Origin: Burkholderiaceae bacterium
GTDB taxonomy: Bacteria > Pseudomonadota > Gammaproteobacteria > Burkholderiales > Burkholderiaceae_C
Direction: 5' to 3'
Assembly: GCA_025458585.1 (NCBI GenBank)
Contig: JALOSD010000215.1
Location: 1-6,273, forward strand
Length of the DNA: 6,273 nucleotides
Shown here one piece after another: positions 1 through 5,689 of this stretch. Within the stretch, counting starts at the first letter, position 1, and the number at the start of each line of letters is the position of its first letter. The position numbers and the translations under genes were made by a program. Below the pieces are notes generated by a model. The model did not search any database. It had not been told where the DNA came from and was given only the letters and a program-made list of their open reading frames with translations.

Positions 1-435
1 GTCGACACCAAGGTGATGCCGCACGTCAACTTCCAGAAGATGACGGCCTCGGCGGTGGGCCGCCACTGGCGCAGCGCGACGCCCGAGCAGCGCGAGCGCC
101 TGCAGGTCGAGTTCAAGACGCTGCTCGTGCGCACCTACGCCGGCGCGCTCACCGAGGTGAAGGACCAGACCGTCTCGCTCGAGCCGTTCCGCGCTGCGCC
201 GACCGACACCGACGTCGTCGTGCAGACGCGCGTGCGCGGCCGCGGCGAGCCGATCCAGCTCGACTACCGGCTCGAGAAGAGTGGCGACGGCTGGAAGATC
301 TACGACGTCAACGTGCTCGGCGTGTGGCTCGTGCAGCAGTACCGCACGAGCTTCAACCAGGAGATCGCGCAGGTGGGCATCGACGGCCTGATCGCGCGCC
401 TGGCCGAGCGCAACAAGGCCGCGGCGAAGAGCTGA
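1..435 (+). CDS. mlaC: MlaC family periplasmic phospholipid-binding protein, C-terminal part (5' end outside window)
   Basis: The frame is open from base 1 (reading VDTKVMPHVNFQKM) to the TGA at 433-435, giving 144 residues. The start codon and expected signal peptide lie upstream; the ATG at 13 is internal. The segment matches the conserved core and C-terminus of the MlaC/Ttg2D family: a helical stretch around GRHWRSATPEQRERL, then FKTLLVRTYAGAL, then beta strands including YRLEKSGDGWKIYDVNVLGV, then an amphipathic end with TSFNQEIAQVGIDGLIARL. Known for the family: MlaC is a soluble periplasmic carrier that shuttles phospholipid between the outer-membrane MlaA complex and the inner-membrane MlaFEDB ABC transporter, keeping the outer leaflet free of phospholipid. 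mlaB follows after 5 bp, which supports an mla operon. Nothing looks broken in the visible part. The family call is secure; direction of lipid transport cannot be judged from sequence. Confidence 0.9.
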   Translation, partial: VDTKVMPHVNFQKMTASAVGRHWRSATPEQRERLQVEFKTLLVRTYAGALTEVKDQTVSLEPFRAAPTDTDVVVQTRVRGRGEPIQLDYRLEKSGDGWKIYDVNVLGVWLVQQYRTSFNQEIAQVGIDGLIARLAERNKAAAKS

Positions 436-440
436 GCGCG

Positions 441-740
441 ATGTTCCCGCTGCCGGCCACGCTGACGCACCGCGAGGCGACGGCGACGCTGAAGGCGCTG
501 CAGCCGGCGTTCGCCGGCGCGGCGGGCGAAAGCGTGCGCCTCGACGCGTCGGCGCTGCGCGACTTCGACACCTCGGCGGTCGCGGTGCTGCTCGAATGCC
601 GGCGCCTCGCGCACCAGGCCGGACGGCGGCTGGAGATCGACGGCCTGCCGGCGCCGCTGCTCGAGCTCGCCCGCCTCTACGGCGTCGACGGCTTGCTTGG
701 CGACGACACGTCGGCGGCCGCGCGGACCGACGGCGCGTAG
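441..740 (+). CDS. mlaB: MlaB-like STAS-domain protein of the Mla lipid transporter
   Basis: This is a 99-residue protein consisting almost entirely of one STAS domain. The ATG at 441 is chosen because it lies 5 bp after the mlaC stop, has a modest purine-rich AAGAG at 427-431 in front, and begins the family-like MFPLPATLTHREA. The STAS signature is visible at about residues 33-53: VRLDASALRDFDTSAVAVLL, where the D-x-S-A-L...D-x-S/T-x-x strand-loop-helix is typical; it is followed by a helix and ELARLYGVDGLL near the C-terminus. Known for the family: MlaB binds the ATPase MlaF on the cytoplasmic side and is needed for stability and activity of the MlaFEDB transporter. The last 64 bp (677-740) overlap the 3' end of hexR on the other strand, so the tail after about residue 79 is probably unconserved. 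STAS domains also occur in anti-sigma factor antagonists, but position after mlaC favours MlaB. Confidence 0.85.
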   Translation: MFPLPATLTHREATATLKALQPAFAGAAGESVRLDASALRDFDTSAVAVLLECRRLAHQAGRRLEIDGLPAPLLELARLYGVDGLLGDDTSAAARTDGA

Positions 741-1591
741 CGCGTCGCGCGCAGGTTCTGCTTGATCTCCTGCAGCATCGGCCGCAGCGCCGCGCTGCCC
801 AGCCGCAGCGCGACGCCGGTGCTCAGGATGTCGACGATCACGAGGTGCAGCAGTCGCGACACCATCGGGCTGTAGCGTTCAAAGTCCTCGGGGTGGTCGG
901 CGGCGAGCAGCACCTGGTTCGCACCGCTGGCCGTCAGCGCGAGCGGCGAGCCGCTGGCGGTGATCAGGATCGACGTCGCGCCGCGGCGGCGCACGATCTC
1001 GGCGACGTCGAGCAGGTCACGGCTCGCGCCCGAGTTGCTGATGATCACGGCGACGTCGCCGGGCGCGAGCATCGTCGCGCTCATCACCTGCACGTGGCCG
1101 TCGCTGATCGCCGCCGCGCTGACGCCGAGGCGGAAGAACTTGTGCTGCGCGTCGAGCGCGACGATGCCCGAGTTGCCGACGCCGTAGAACTCGATGCGCC
1201 GGCCGCTGCGGCCGGCCTCGGCGAGCGCGGCGATCGCGCGCTCGAAGGCCTGCCCGGCGGCCTGGTTGCGGTACTTCAGCAGCGCGCTGACGGTGTTGTC
1301 GACGATCTTGACGACGAGGTCGGCCGGCTTGTCGTCGTCGTCGACCGCGAGGTGCACGAACGGCACGCCCTCGTTGACGGTGCCGGCGAGCTTGCGCTTG
1401 AAGTCGGCGAGGCCGTCGTAGCCGACGCTGCGGCAGAAGCGCACGACGGTGGGCTTGCTGACGTGCGCGCGCTCGGCGAGGTCGCCCACCGGCTGGCTCG
1501 CGAAGCCGCGCGGGTCGGCGAGCACGAGGCGCGCGACGCGCTGCTCGGCAGGCGACAGCGCCGGCAGCGAGGCGCGGATGCGCTCGAGCAT
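677..1591 (-). CDS. hexR: HexR-type RpiR family transcriptional regulator (HTH + SIS domains)
   Basis: This 304-residue DNA-binding regulator starts at ATG 1591, 26 bp after the zwf stop, with only weak ribosome-binding sequence in front. Residues 1-75 form the RpiR-type HTH domain, with the recognition region HVSKPTVVRFCRSVGYDG at about 43-60 followed by FKRKLAG. A SIS sugar-phosphate domain spans about 130-265. It includes EFYGVGNSGIVALDAQHK, with Ser141, and AVIISNSGASRDLL, with Ser185. Their 44-residue spacing matches Ser140 and Ser184, reported as KDPG-contacting residues in Pseudomonas putida HexR. Known for HexR: it represses zwf and Entner-Doudoroff genes and is released by KDPG, and in some bacteria it also activates gluconeogenic genes. 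Position directly downstream of zwf fits autoregulation through the zwf promoter (inference). The last ~18 residues (PSVRAAADV... rich in Ser/Pro) extend into mlaB on the opposite strand and look like read-through sequence. Assignment to HexR rather than another RpiR member rests on the zwf linkage and conserved serines. Confidence 0.88.
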   Translation of the reverse strand: MLERIRASLPALSPAEQRVARLVLADPRGFASQPVGDLAERAHVSKPTVVRFCRSVGYDGLADFKRKLAGTVNEGVPFVHLAVDDDDKPADLVVKIVDNTVSALLKYRNQAAGQAFERAIAALAEAGRSGRRIEFYGVGNSGIVALDAQHKFFRLGVSAAAISDGHVQVMSATMLAPGDVAVIISNSGASRDLLDVAEIVRRRGATSILITASGSPLALTASGANQVLLAADHPEDFERYSPMVSRLLHLVIVDILSTGVALRLGSAALRPMLQEIKQNLRATRYAPSVRAAADVSSPSKPSTP

Positions 1592-1617
1592 CGCTCAGGC
1601 CCCGGCGACGTGCAGCG

Positions 1618-3063
1618 TCACTCTTCCTCGTCCCAGACGAAGCCGTCGCGCGCGACGAGCGCGCTCGACGCCGGCGGGCCCCAGGTGCCGGCGACGTAGG
1701 GGCGCGGGCCGGTCGTGTCGCGCGACCAGGCCTCCAGGATCGGCTCGACCCAGCGCCACGCCTGCTCCTGCTCGTCGCTGCGCACGAACAGGTTCAGCCG
1801 GCCGGTGATCGCGTCGAGCAGCAGACGCTCGTAGGCGCCGACCCGCTCGCTCGGGAACGCCTTGTCGAAGTCGAGGTCGAGGCTCACCGGGCTCAGCAGT
1901 TCGCTGCTGCCGGTGCCCTTGGCGGCGAGCAGGTGCAGCTCGAGGCCGTCCTCGGGCTGCAGCTTGATCACGAGCTTGTTCGCGCGCGTCGTGCCGGGGA
2001 AGATCGGGTGCGGCACCGGGCGGAAGTTGACGACGATGTTCGCGTCGCGCGACGCCAGCCGCTTGCCGGTGCGCAGGTAGAACGGCACGCCGGCCCAGCG
2101 CCAGTTCTGCACCTCGGTGCGCAGCGCGACGAAGGTCTCGCAGCGGCTGGCGGCCGGCACCTTCACCTCGTCGAGGTAGCCGGCGACCGGCTGGCCGTCG
2201 ACGTTGCCGGCCTTGTACTGGCCGCGCACGACGTCGCGGCCGACCGACTCGGCGGCGAACGGCTTCAGGCTCTTCAGCACCTTCAGCTTCTCGTCGCGGA
2301 TCGCGTCGGCGTCGGCGCTGGCCGGCGGCTCCATCGCGATCATCGTCAGCAGCTGCAGCGCGTGGTTCTGGATCATGTCGCGCAGCGCGCCGGTGCGGTC
2401 GTAGAAGTCGCCGCGCGTGCCGACGCCGATCGACTCGGCGATCGTGATCTGGATGTTGGCGATGCTCTCGCGCCGCCACAGCGGCTCGAACAGCGCGTTG
2501 CCGAAGCGCAGCGCGGTGAGGTTCTGCACCGCCGGCTTGCCGAGGTAGTGGTCGATGCGCAGCGCCTGGCGCTCGGCGAACGAGGCGCGCACGACGCGGT
2601 TGATCTCCTGCGCGCTCGCGAGGTCGTGGCCGAGCGGCTTCTCGAGCACGACGCGCACGTTCGGGCCGTTCAGGCCGACGCGGCCGAGCTGCTCGCAGAC
2701 CTGCGGGAACAGGTGCGGGCTCGTCGCGAGGTAGAGCACGACGGTGTCGGCGCCGCGCGCGTCGACCCACTGCTTCAGCCCGACGTAGTCGTCGGGCCGC
2801 GACAGGTCCATGCGCCGGTACTGCATCTGCGCGGCGAAGCGCGCGAACTCGTCGTCTGTCGGCCGCTTCGCGCTGTCGACCTCGACGAGGCGCTCGCGGA
2901 TGAAGCGCCGGTACTCGTCGTCGCTGCGCTCGTCGCGCGCGACGCCGAGCAGGCGTCCGCCCGGCGGCAGCTTGCCGTGACGCGCGGCCTGGAACAGCGC
3001 CGGAATCAGCTTGCGCCAGGTCAGGTCGCCGGTGCCGCCGAAGAAGACGAGGTCGAAGGACAT
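1618..3063 (-). CDS. zwf: Glucose-6-phosphate 1-dehydrogenase
   Basis: This enzyme oxidises glucose-6-phosphate to 6-phosphogluconolactone with NAD(P)+, the entry to the oxidative pentose phosphate and Entner-Doudoroff pathways, in the cytoplasm. From the ATG at 3063 it has 481 residues, a normal family length. The N-terminal dinucleotide fingerprint FFGGTGDLTWRKL lies at residues 7-19, EKPLG at 141-145, and the active-site signature RIDHYLGK at 169-176. The catalytic-base histidine is in IQNHALQ (His234). Asp171, His172 and His234 keep the same spacing as Asp177, His178 and His240 of the Leuconostoc enzyme. The residue after DHYLGK is Pro, where many bacteria have Glu; I believe this is a common variant in Comamonadaceae-type relatives. 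A GTG at 3073-3075 would add four residues (MPAS), but neither start has a clear Shine-Dalgarno; the ATG gives the usual MSFDLVFFGGTGDL start. The gene is intact, heads a zwf-hexR operon and diverges from tal. Confidence 0.97.
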   Translation of the reverse strand: MSFDLVFFGGTGDLTWRKLIPALFQAARHGKLPPGGRLLGVARDERSDDEYRRFIRERLVEVDSAKRPTDDEFARFAAQMQYRRMDLSRPDDYVGLKQWVDARGADTVVLYLATSPHLFPQVCEQLGRVGLNGPNVRVVLEKPLGHDLASAQEINRVVRASFAERQALRIDHYLGKPAVQNLTALRFGNALFEPLWRRESIANIQITIAESIGVGTRGDFYDRTGALRDMIQNHALQLLTMIAMEPPASADADAIRDEKLKVLKSLKPFAAESVGRDVVRGQYKAGNVDGQPVAGYLDEVKVPAASRCETFVALRTEVQNWRWAGVPFYLRTGKRLASRDANIVVNFRPVPHPIFPGTTRANKLVIKLQPEDGLELHLLAAKGTGSSELLSPVSLDLDFDKAFPSERVGAYERLLLDAITGRLNLFVRSDEQEQAWRWVEPILEAWSRDTTGPRPYVAGTWGPPASSALVARDGFVWDEEE

Positions 3064-3103
3064 GGATGCGGGCACGGGTGGTGTGGAGGCACCGCCGCCG
3101 TGA

Positions 3104-3118
3104 TGTAATTTTGTTTCA
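3104..3118. promoter_or_regulatory. Possible HexR operator (imperfect inverted repeat)
   Basis: The 15-mer TGTAATTTTGTTTCA resembles the HexR consensus I recall from proteobacteria, TGTAATwwwATTACA. The left half TGTAAT is perfect. The right half reads TGAAAC on the other strand and agrees with the left half at 4 of 6 positions. It sits in the AT-rich patch between zwf-hexR and tal-pgi. If the zwf promoter proposed at 3125-3153 is right, the site covers the zwf transcription start, a position suited to repression. The match is partial and rests on motif memory, so this is a candidate only. Confidence 0.45.
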
Positions 3119-3124
3119 GCAATG

Positions 3125-3153
3125 ATGATGCCCAGGTTTCATCCGCGGGTCAA
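3125..3153 (-). promoter_or_regulatory. Possible sigma-70 promoter for zwf-hexR
   Basis: Read on the minus strand, TTGACC (3153 to 3148; 5 of 6 to TTGACA) is followed after exactly 17 bp by CATCAT (3130 to 3125; 4 of 6 to TATAAT). Transcription would start near 3118 and give a leader of about 55 nt before the zwf ATG at 3063. The spacing and -35 box are good and the -10 box is mediocre. Confidence 0.4.
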
Positions 3154-3190
3154 CGGCGCGTGGCGACACCGCGGTGCCGCGTGATCGCGG

Positions 3191-3196
3191 TCTAAT
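3191..3196 (+). promoter_or_regulatory. Weak candidate -10 box for tal-pgi
   Basis: TCTAAT matches TATAAT at 5 of 6 positions and lies 21 bp before the tal ATG. No convincing -35 box sits at 16-18 bp; the nearest GACA-containing hexamer (GCGACA, 3163-3168) leaves a spacer of 22 bp. If used, it would give a leader of only about 15 nt without a Shine-Dalgarno sequence, so an activator-dependent or different promoter is equally possible. Confidence 0.22.
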
Positions 3197-3217
3197 CGGC
3201 ACGAACCCGCCCGCGCC

Positions 3218-4072
3218 ATGAACCAGCTCGACCAGCTCAAGCAGTACACGACCGTCGTCGCCGACACCGGCAACTTCCGCGAGCTCGCGCGCTTCGCGCC
3301 GCGCGACGCGACGACGAATCCGTCGCTGATCCTGAAGGCGGTGCAGCAGCCCGACTACGCGCCGCTGCTCGACGAGACCGTCGCCGCGATGCGTCGCAAG
3401 CCGCTCGAGGCGGTCGTCGACGCGGTGCTCGTGCGATTCGGCACCGAGATCCTGAAGCTGATCCCGGGGCGCGTCAGCACCGAAGTCGACGCCCGGATCG
3501 CGTCGACGTGGGAGGGCATCCAGGCCGCGCGCGCGCTCGAGCACGACGGCATCCGCTGCAACCTGACGCTGCTGTTCTCGCTGCCGCAGGCGGTGGCCTG
3601 CGCCGACGCCGGCGTCACGCTGATCTCGCCGTTCGTCGGCCGCATCCACGACTGGCACAAGAAGGCCGCCGGCGCGGCGTGGGACGAGGCGGCCAACGCC
3701 GGCGAGCACGACCCGGGGGTGAGGTCGGTGACGCAGATCTGGACCTACTACCGGCACTTCGGCATCGACACCGAGGTGATGGGGGCGAGCTTTCGCAACG
3801 TCGGCCAGATCGCCGCGCTCGCCGGCTGCGACCTGCTGACGATCAGCCCCGAGCTGCTCGCGCAACTGCAGGCGAGCGACGCGCCGCTGCCGCGCCGGCT
3901 CGACCCCGACGCGGCGCGCGGCGCGAAGGTGCACGCGCTGACGCTGAACGAGCCGGCGTTGCGCTACGCGCTCAACGCCGACGCGATGGCGAGCGAGAAG
4001 CTCGCCGAGGGCATTCGCCTCTTCGCCGCCGACGCGGCGAAGCTCGACGCCCTGATCGAGGCCCGGCGATGA
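3218..4072 (+). CDS. tal: Transaldolase (TalB class) with an internal in-frame gap that removes the catalytic lysine
   Basis: The family transfers a dihydroxyacetone unit from sedoheptulose-7-P to glyceraldehyde-3-P in the non-oxidative pentose phosphate pathway, through a Schiff base on a lysine. The start at ATG 3218 gives MNQLDQLKQYTTVVADTG, the usual family N-terminus, with an in-frame stop at 3182-3184 upstream. There is no clear Shine-Dalgarno. Residues aligning with E. coli TalB active-site positions are present: Asp16 (17), Asn34 in DATTNPSLI (35), Glu89 in STEVDAR (96), Thr117 in CNLTLLFS (156), Ser137 and Arg142 in LISPFVGR (176, 181), Arg193 in MGASFRN (228). Between STEVDAR and IASTWEGI, however, about 32 residues are absent, corresponding to TalB 101-132 including Schiff-base Lys132; Arg93 now stands directly before IASTWEG. 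The protein is 284 residues against 317 in E. coli. By family knowledge it should be inactive and may misfold. Frame and downstream conservation are intact. The family call is certain; function as written is doubtful. Confidence 0.9.
   Translation: MNQLDQLKQYTTVVADTGNFRELARFAPRDATTNPSLILKAVQQPDYAPLLDETVAAMRRKPLEAVVDAVLVRFGTEILKLIPGRVSTEVDARIASTWEGIQAARALEHDGIRCNLTLLFSLPQAVACADAGVTLISPFVGRIHDWHKKAAGAAWDEAANAGEHDPGVRSVTQIWTYYRHFGIDTEVMGASFRNVGQIAALAGCDLLTISPELLAQLQASDAPLPRRLDPDAARGAKVHALTLNEPALRYALNADAMASEKLAEGIRLFAADAAKLDALIEARR
4058..4061 (+). promoter_or_regulatory. Ribosome binding site of pgi inside tal
   Basis: GAGG lies within the last codons of tal, 7 nt before the pgi ATG at 4069, and supports that start. 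With the ATGA stop/start overlap at 4069-4072 it suggests translational coupling, so translation of tal to its end probably helps pgi expression. Confidence 0.6.
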
Positions 4073-5670
4073 TCACGACGCGCTGCGACCGCACGCTGGC
4101 GTGGACGGCGCTCGCCGGCCACTTCGTGGCGCACGGGCGCGAGTTCGACCTGCGCGAGGCCTTCGCGCGCGACGCGCAGCGCTTCGGCCGCTTCGCGCTG
4201 CAGGCGCCCGAGGTGTTCGCCGACCTGTCGAAGAACCGCTGGGACCTGGCCACGCGCAAGCTGCTGCTCGACCTCGCACGCGAGTGCGGCGTCTTCGAGC
4301 GGCGCGACGCGATGTTCGCCGGCGAGCCTATCAACGTCACCGAGGGCCGCGCCGTGCTGCACACCGCGCTGCGCGCGCCGAAGGGCGCCGCGACGCCGTT
4401 CAACGCCGAGGTGCACGAGGTGCTCGACGCGATGCTCGGCTTCGCCGACAGCGTGCGCGACCCCGGGCGCGGCATCACCGACGTCGTCAACATCGGCATC
4501 GGCGGCAGCGACCTCGGGCCGCAGATGGTCGTGCCGGCGCTCGACGCGCACGTCACGCGCGACATCCGCTTCCACTTCGTCAGCAACGTCGACGGTCACG
4601 ACATCGAGCCGGTGCTGCGTCAGCTGCACCCGCAGCACACGCTGTTCGTCGTCGCGAGCAAGACGTTCACGACGCAGGAGACGATGGCCAACGCGCACGT
4701 CGCGCGCGACTGGTTCCTGTCGCAGCGCGGGCAGCACGTCGAGCGCCACTTCGTCGCGACGACGACGAACGTCGAGGCGGCGGCGCGCTTCGGCATCGAG
4801 ACGACGTTCGGCTTCTGGGACTGGGTCGGCGGGCGCTACTCGCTGTGGAGCGCGATCGGGCTGCCGGTCGCGATCGCGCTCGGCAGCGCCGGCTTTCGCG
4901 AGCTGCTCGCCGGCGCGCACGCGATGGACCGCCACTTCGCCGACGCGACGCCCGAGTTCAACCTGCCGCTGCAGCTCGGCCTGCTCGACGTCTGGTACCG
5001 CAATTTCCACCGCTTCACGAGCCGCTGCGTCGCGCCGTACCACCAGGGCCTCAGGCGCTTCCCGGCGTACCTGCAGCAGCTCGAGATGGAGAGCAACGGC
5101 AAGGGCGTCGACCTCGCGGGCGAGGCGCTGCCGTTCGGCACCAGCCCCGTCGTCTGGGGCGAGCCGGGCACGAACGGCCAGCACGCGTTCTTCCAGATGC
5201 TGCACCAGGGCAGCGACGTCGTGCCGGTCGAGTTCATCCTCGTGAAGACGCCGAGCCACGGCCACGCCGGCCTGCACCACAAGCTGCTCGCCAACGGCCT
5301 GGCGCAGAGCCAGGCGCTGATGCTCGGCAAGACGGTCGAGCAGGCGATGCAGGAAAGGGCGCCGACCGCCTCGCCGACGCTCGACGCGGCCACCGTCGCG
5401 CGCCACCGCAGCTTCCCCGGCAACCGGCCGAGCACGACGTTCGTGCTCGACGCCCTGACGCCGCGCGCGCTCGGCGCGCTGATCGCGCTCTACGAGCACC
5501 GCGTGTTCGCGAGCGGCGCGGTGTGGGGCATCGACTCGTTCGACCAGTGGGGGGTCGAGCTCGGCAAGGCGCTCGCGGGCGATCTGCTGCCGAGGCTCGA
5601 GTCGGGCGACGCGAGCGGGCTCGACGGCTCGACGGCCGGGCTGCTCGCGAAGCTCGCCGGCCCGACGTGA
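4069..5670 (+). CDS. pgi: Glucose-6-phosphate isomerase
   Basis: Pgi interconverts glucose-6-phosphate and fructose-6-phosphate in the cytoplasm and sets how much glucose-6-P is available to Zwf. The 533-residue protein is close to the usual length (E. coli 549). Two SIS-type halves are visible: NIGIGGSDLGPQ at 141-152 and the phosphate-binding SKTFTTQETM at 197-206. The family signatures DWVGGRYSLWSAIG (251-264) and GAVWGIDSFDQWGVELGK (483-500) are complete. Catalytic residues are present: Glu341 in MESNGK (equivalent to rabbit Glu357), His372 in GTNGQHAFFQ (His388) and Lys500 in VELGK (Lys518). The ATG at 4069 overlaps the tal stop by 4 bp and is preceded by GAGG at 4058-4061; the N-terminus MITTRCDRTLAW fits relatives. 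It forms an operon with tal and converges on miaB, leaving 19 bp between stop codons. Natural Tal-Pgi fusion proteins are known in other bacteria, so the pairing is functionally sensible. The gene appears intact. Confidence 0.97.
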   Translation: MITTRCDRTLAWTALAGHFVAHGREFDLREAFARDAQRFGRFALQAPEVFADLSKNRWDLATRKLLLDLARECGVFERRDAMFAGEPINVTEGRAVLHTALRAPKGAATPFNAEVHEVLDAMLGFADSVRDPGRGITDVVNIGIGGSDLGPQMVVPALDAHVTRDIRFHFVSNVDGHDIEPVLRQLHPQHTLFVVASKTFTTQETMANAHVARDWFLSQRGQHVERHFVATTTNVEAAARFGIETTFGFWDWVGGRYSLWSAIGLPVAIALGSAGFRELLAGAHAMDRHFADATPEFNLPLQLGLLDVWYRNFHRFTSRCVAPYHQGLRRFPAYLQQLEMESNGKGVDLAGEALPFGTSPVVWGEPGTNGQHAFFQMLHQGSDVVPVEFILVKTPSHGHAGLHHKLLANGLAQSQALMLGKTVEQAMQERAPTASPTLDAATVARHRSFPGNRPSTTFVLDALTPRALGALIALYEHRVFASGAVWGIDSFDQWGVELGKALAGDLLPRLESGDASGLDGSTAGLLAKLAGPT

Positions 5671-5689
5671 CGCGGCGCCGTCGCGCAGC

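Larger units (their letters stand above)
3064..3217. promoter_or_regulatory. Divergent zwf / tal control region
   Basis: This 154-bp non-coding stretch separates the divergent zwf and tal starts and must carry the promoters for both units. Its middle (about 3101-3145) is roughly 40% GC by hand count, in sharp contrast to the very GC-rich coding sequence around it. The hexamer GTTTCA occurs twice in the same orientation (3113-3118 and 3136-3141), 23 bp apart, or close to two helical turns. The zwf-proximal part (3064-3100) is GC-rich and would be zwf leader. No strong hairpin with a T tract and no riboswitch-like structure was recognised. Confidence 0.7.

Noticed and set aside
735..752. GC-rich hairpin at the mlaB stop as a terminator
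   Set aside because: Only about a 5-bp stem with an 8-nt loop and no T tract, within coding sequence of hexR.
596..1699. Long + strand open frame (367 codons) opposite hexR
   Set aside because: The translation is low-complexity Arg/Ala/Val/Asp without any domain and is exactly antisense to a well-conserved regulator; long antisense frames are expected at this GC content.
2635..2655. Possible damage in zwf because the residue after DHYLGK is Pro rather than Glu
   Set aside because: The catalytic Asp, His and Lys and the rest of the signature are intact, and I believe Pro is a normal variant in related Burkholderiales.
1595..2770. Minus-strand open frame of 391 codons in another frame of zwf
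   Set aside because: Arg/Ala-rich nonsense translation overlapping the authentic zwf frame, which carries all the catalytic motifs.
3064..3075. GTG start for zwf adding four residues
   Set aside because: No better ribosome binding site than the ATG at 3063, and the extra residues precede the usual family start MSFDLV; kept only as an alternative.
1933..3108. Long + strand open frame (391 codons) opposite zwf
   Set aside because: It is a compositional shadow of zwf, with no recognisable motif and no ribosome binding site.
3508..4068. Upstream extension of the pgi frame inside tal, which could suggest a Pgi with a long N-terminal domain
   Set aside because: The extension is an out-of-frame Arg-rich reading of conserved tal sequence; the family N-terminus begins at the ATG at 4069 with a good ribosome binding site.
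3964..5499. Minus-strand 511-codon open frame opposite pgi
   Set aside because: Arg/Val/Glu/Ala-rich shadow of pgi with no domain.
5663..5683. Hairpin between the pgi and miaB stops as a bidirectional terminator
   Set aside because: Only a 5-bp CGACG/CGTCG stem with an 11-nt loop and no T run on either side; not convincing.
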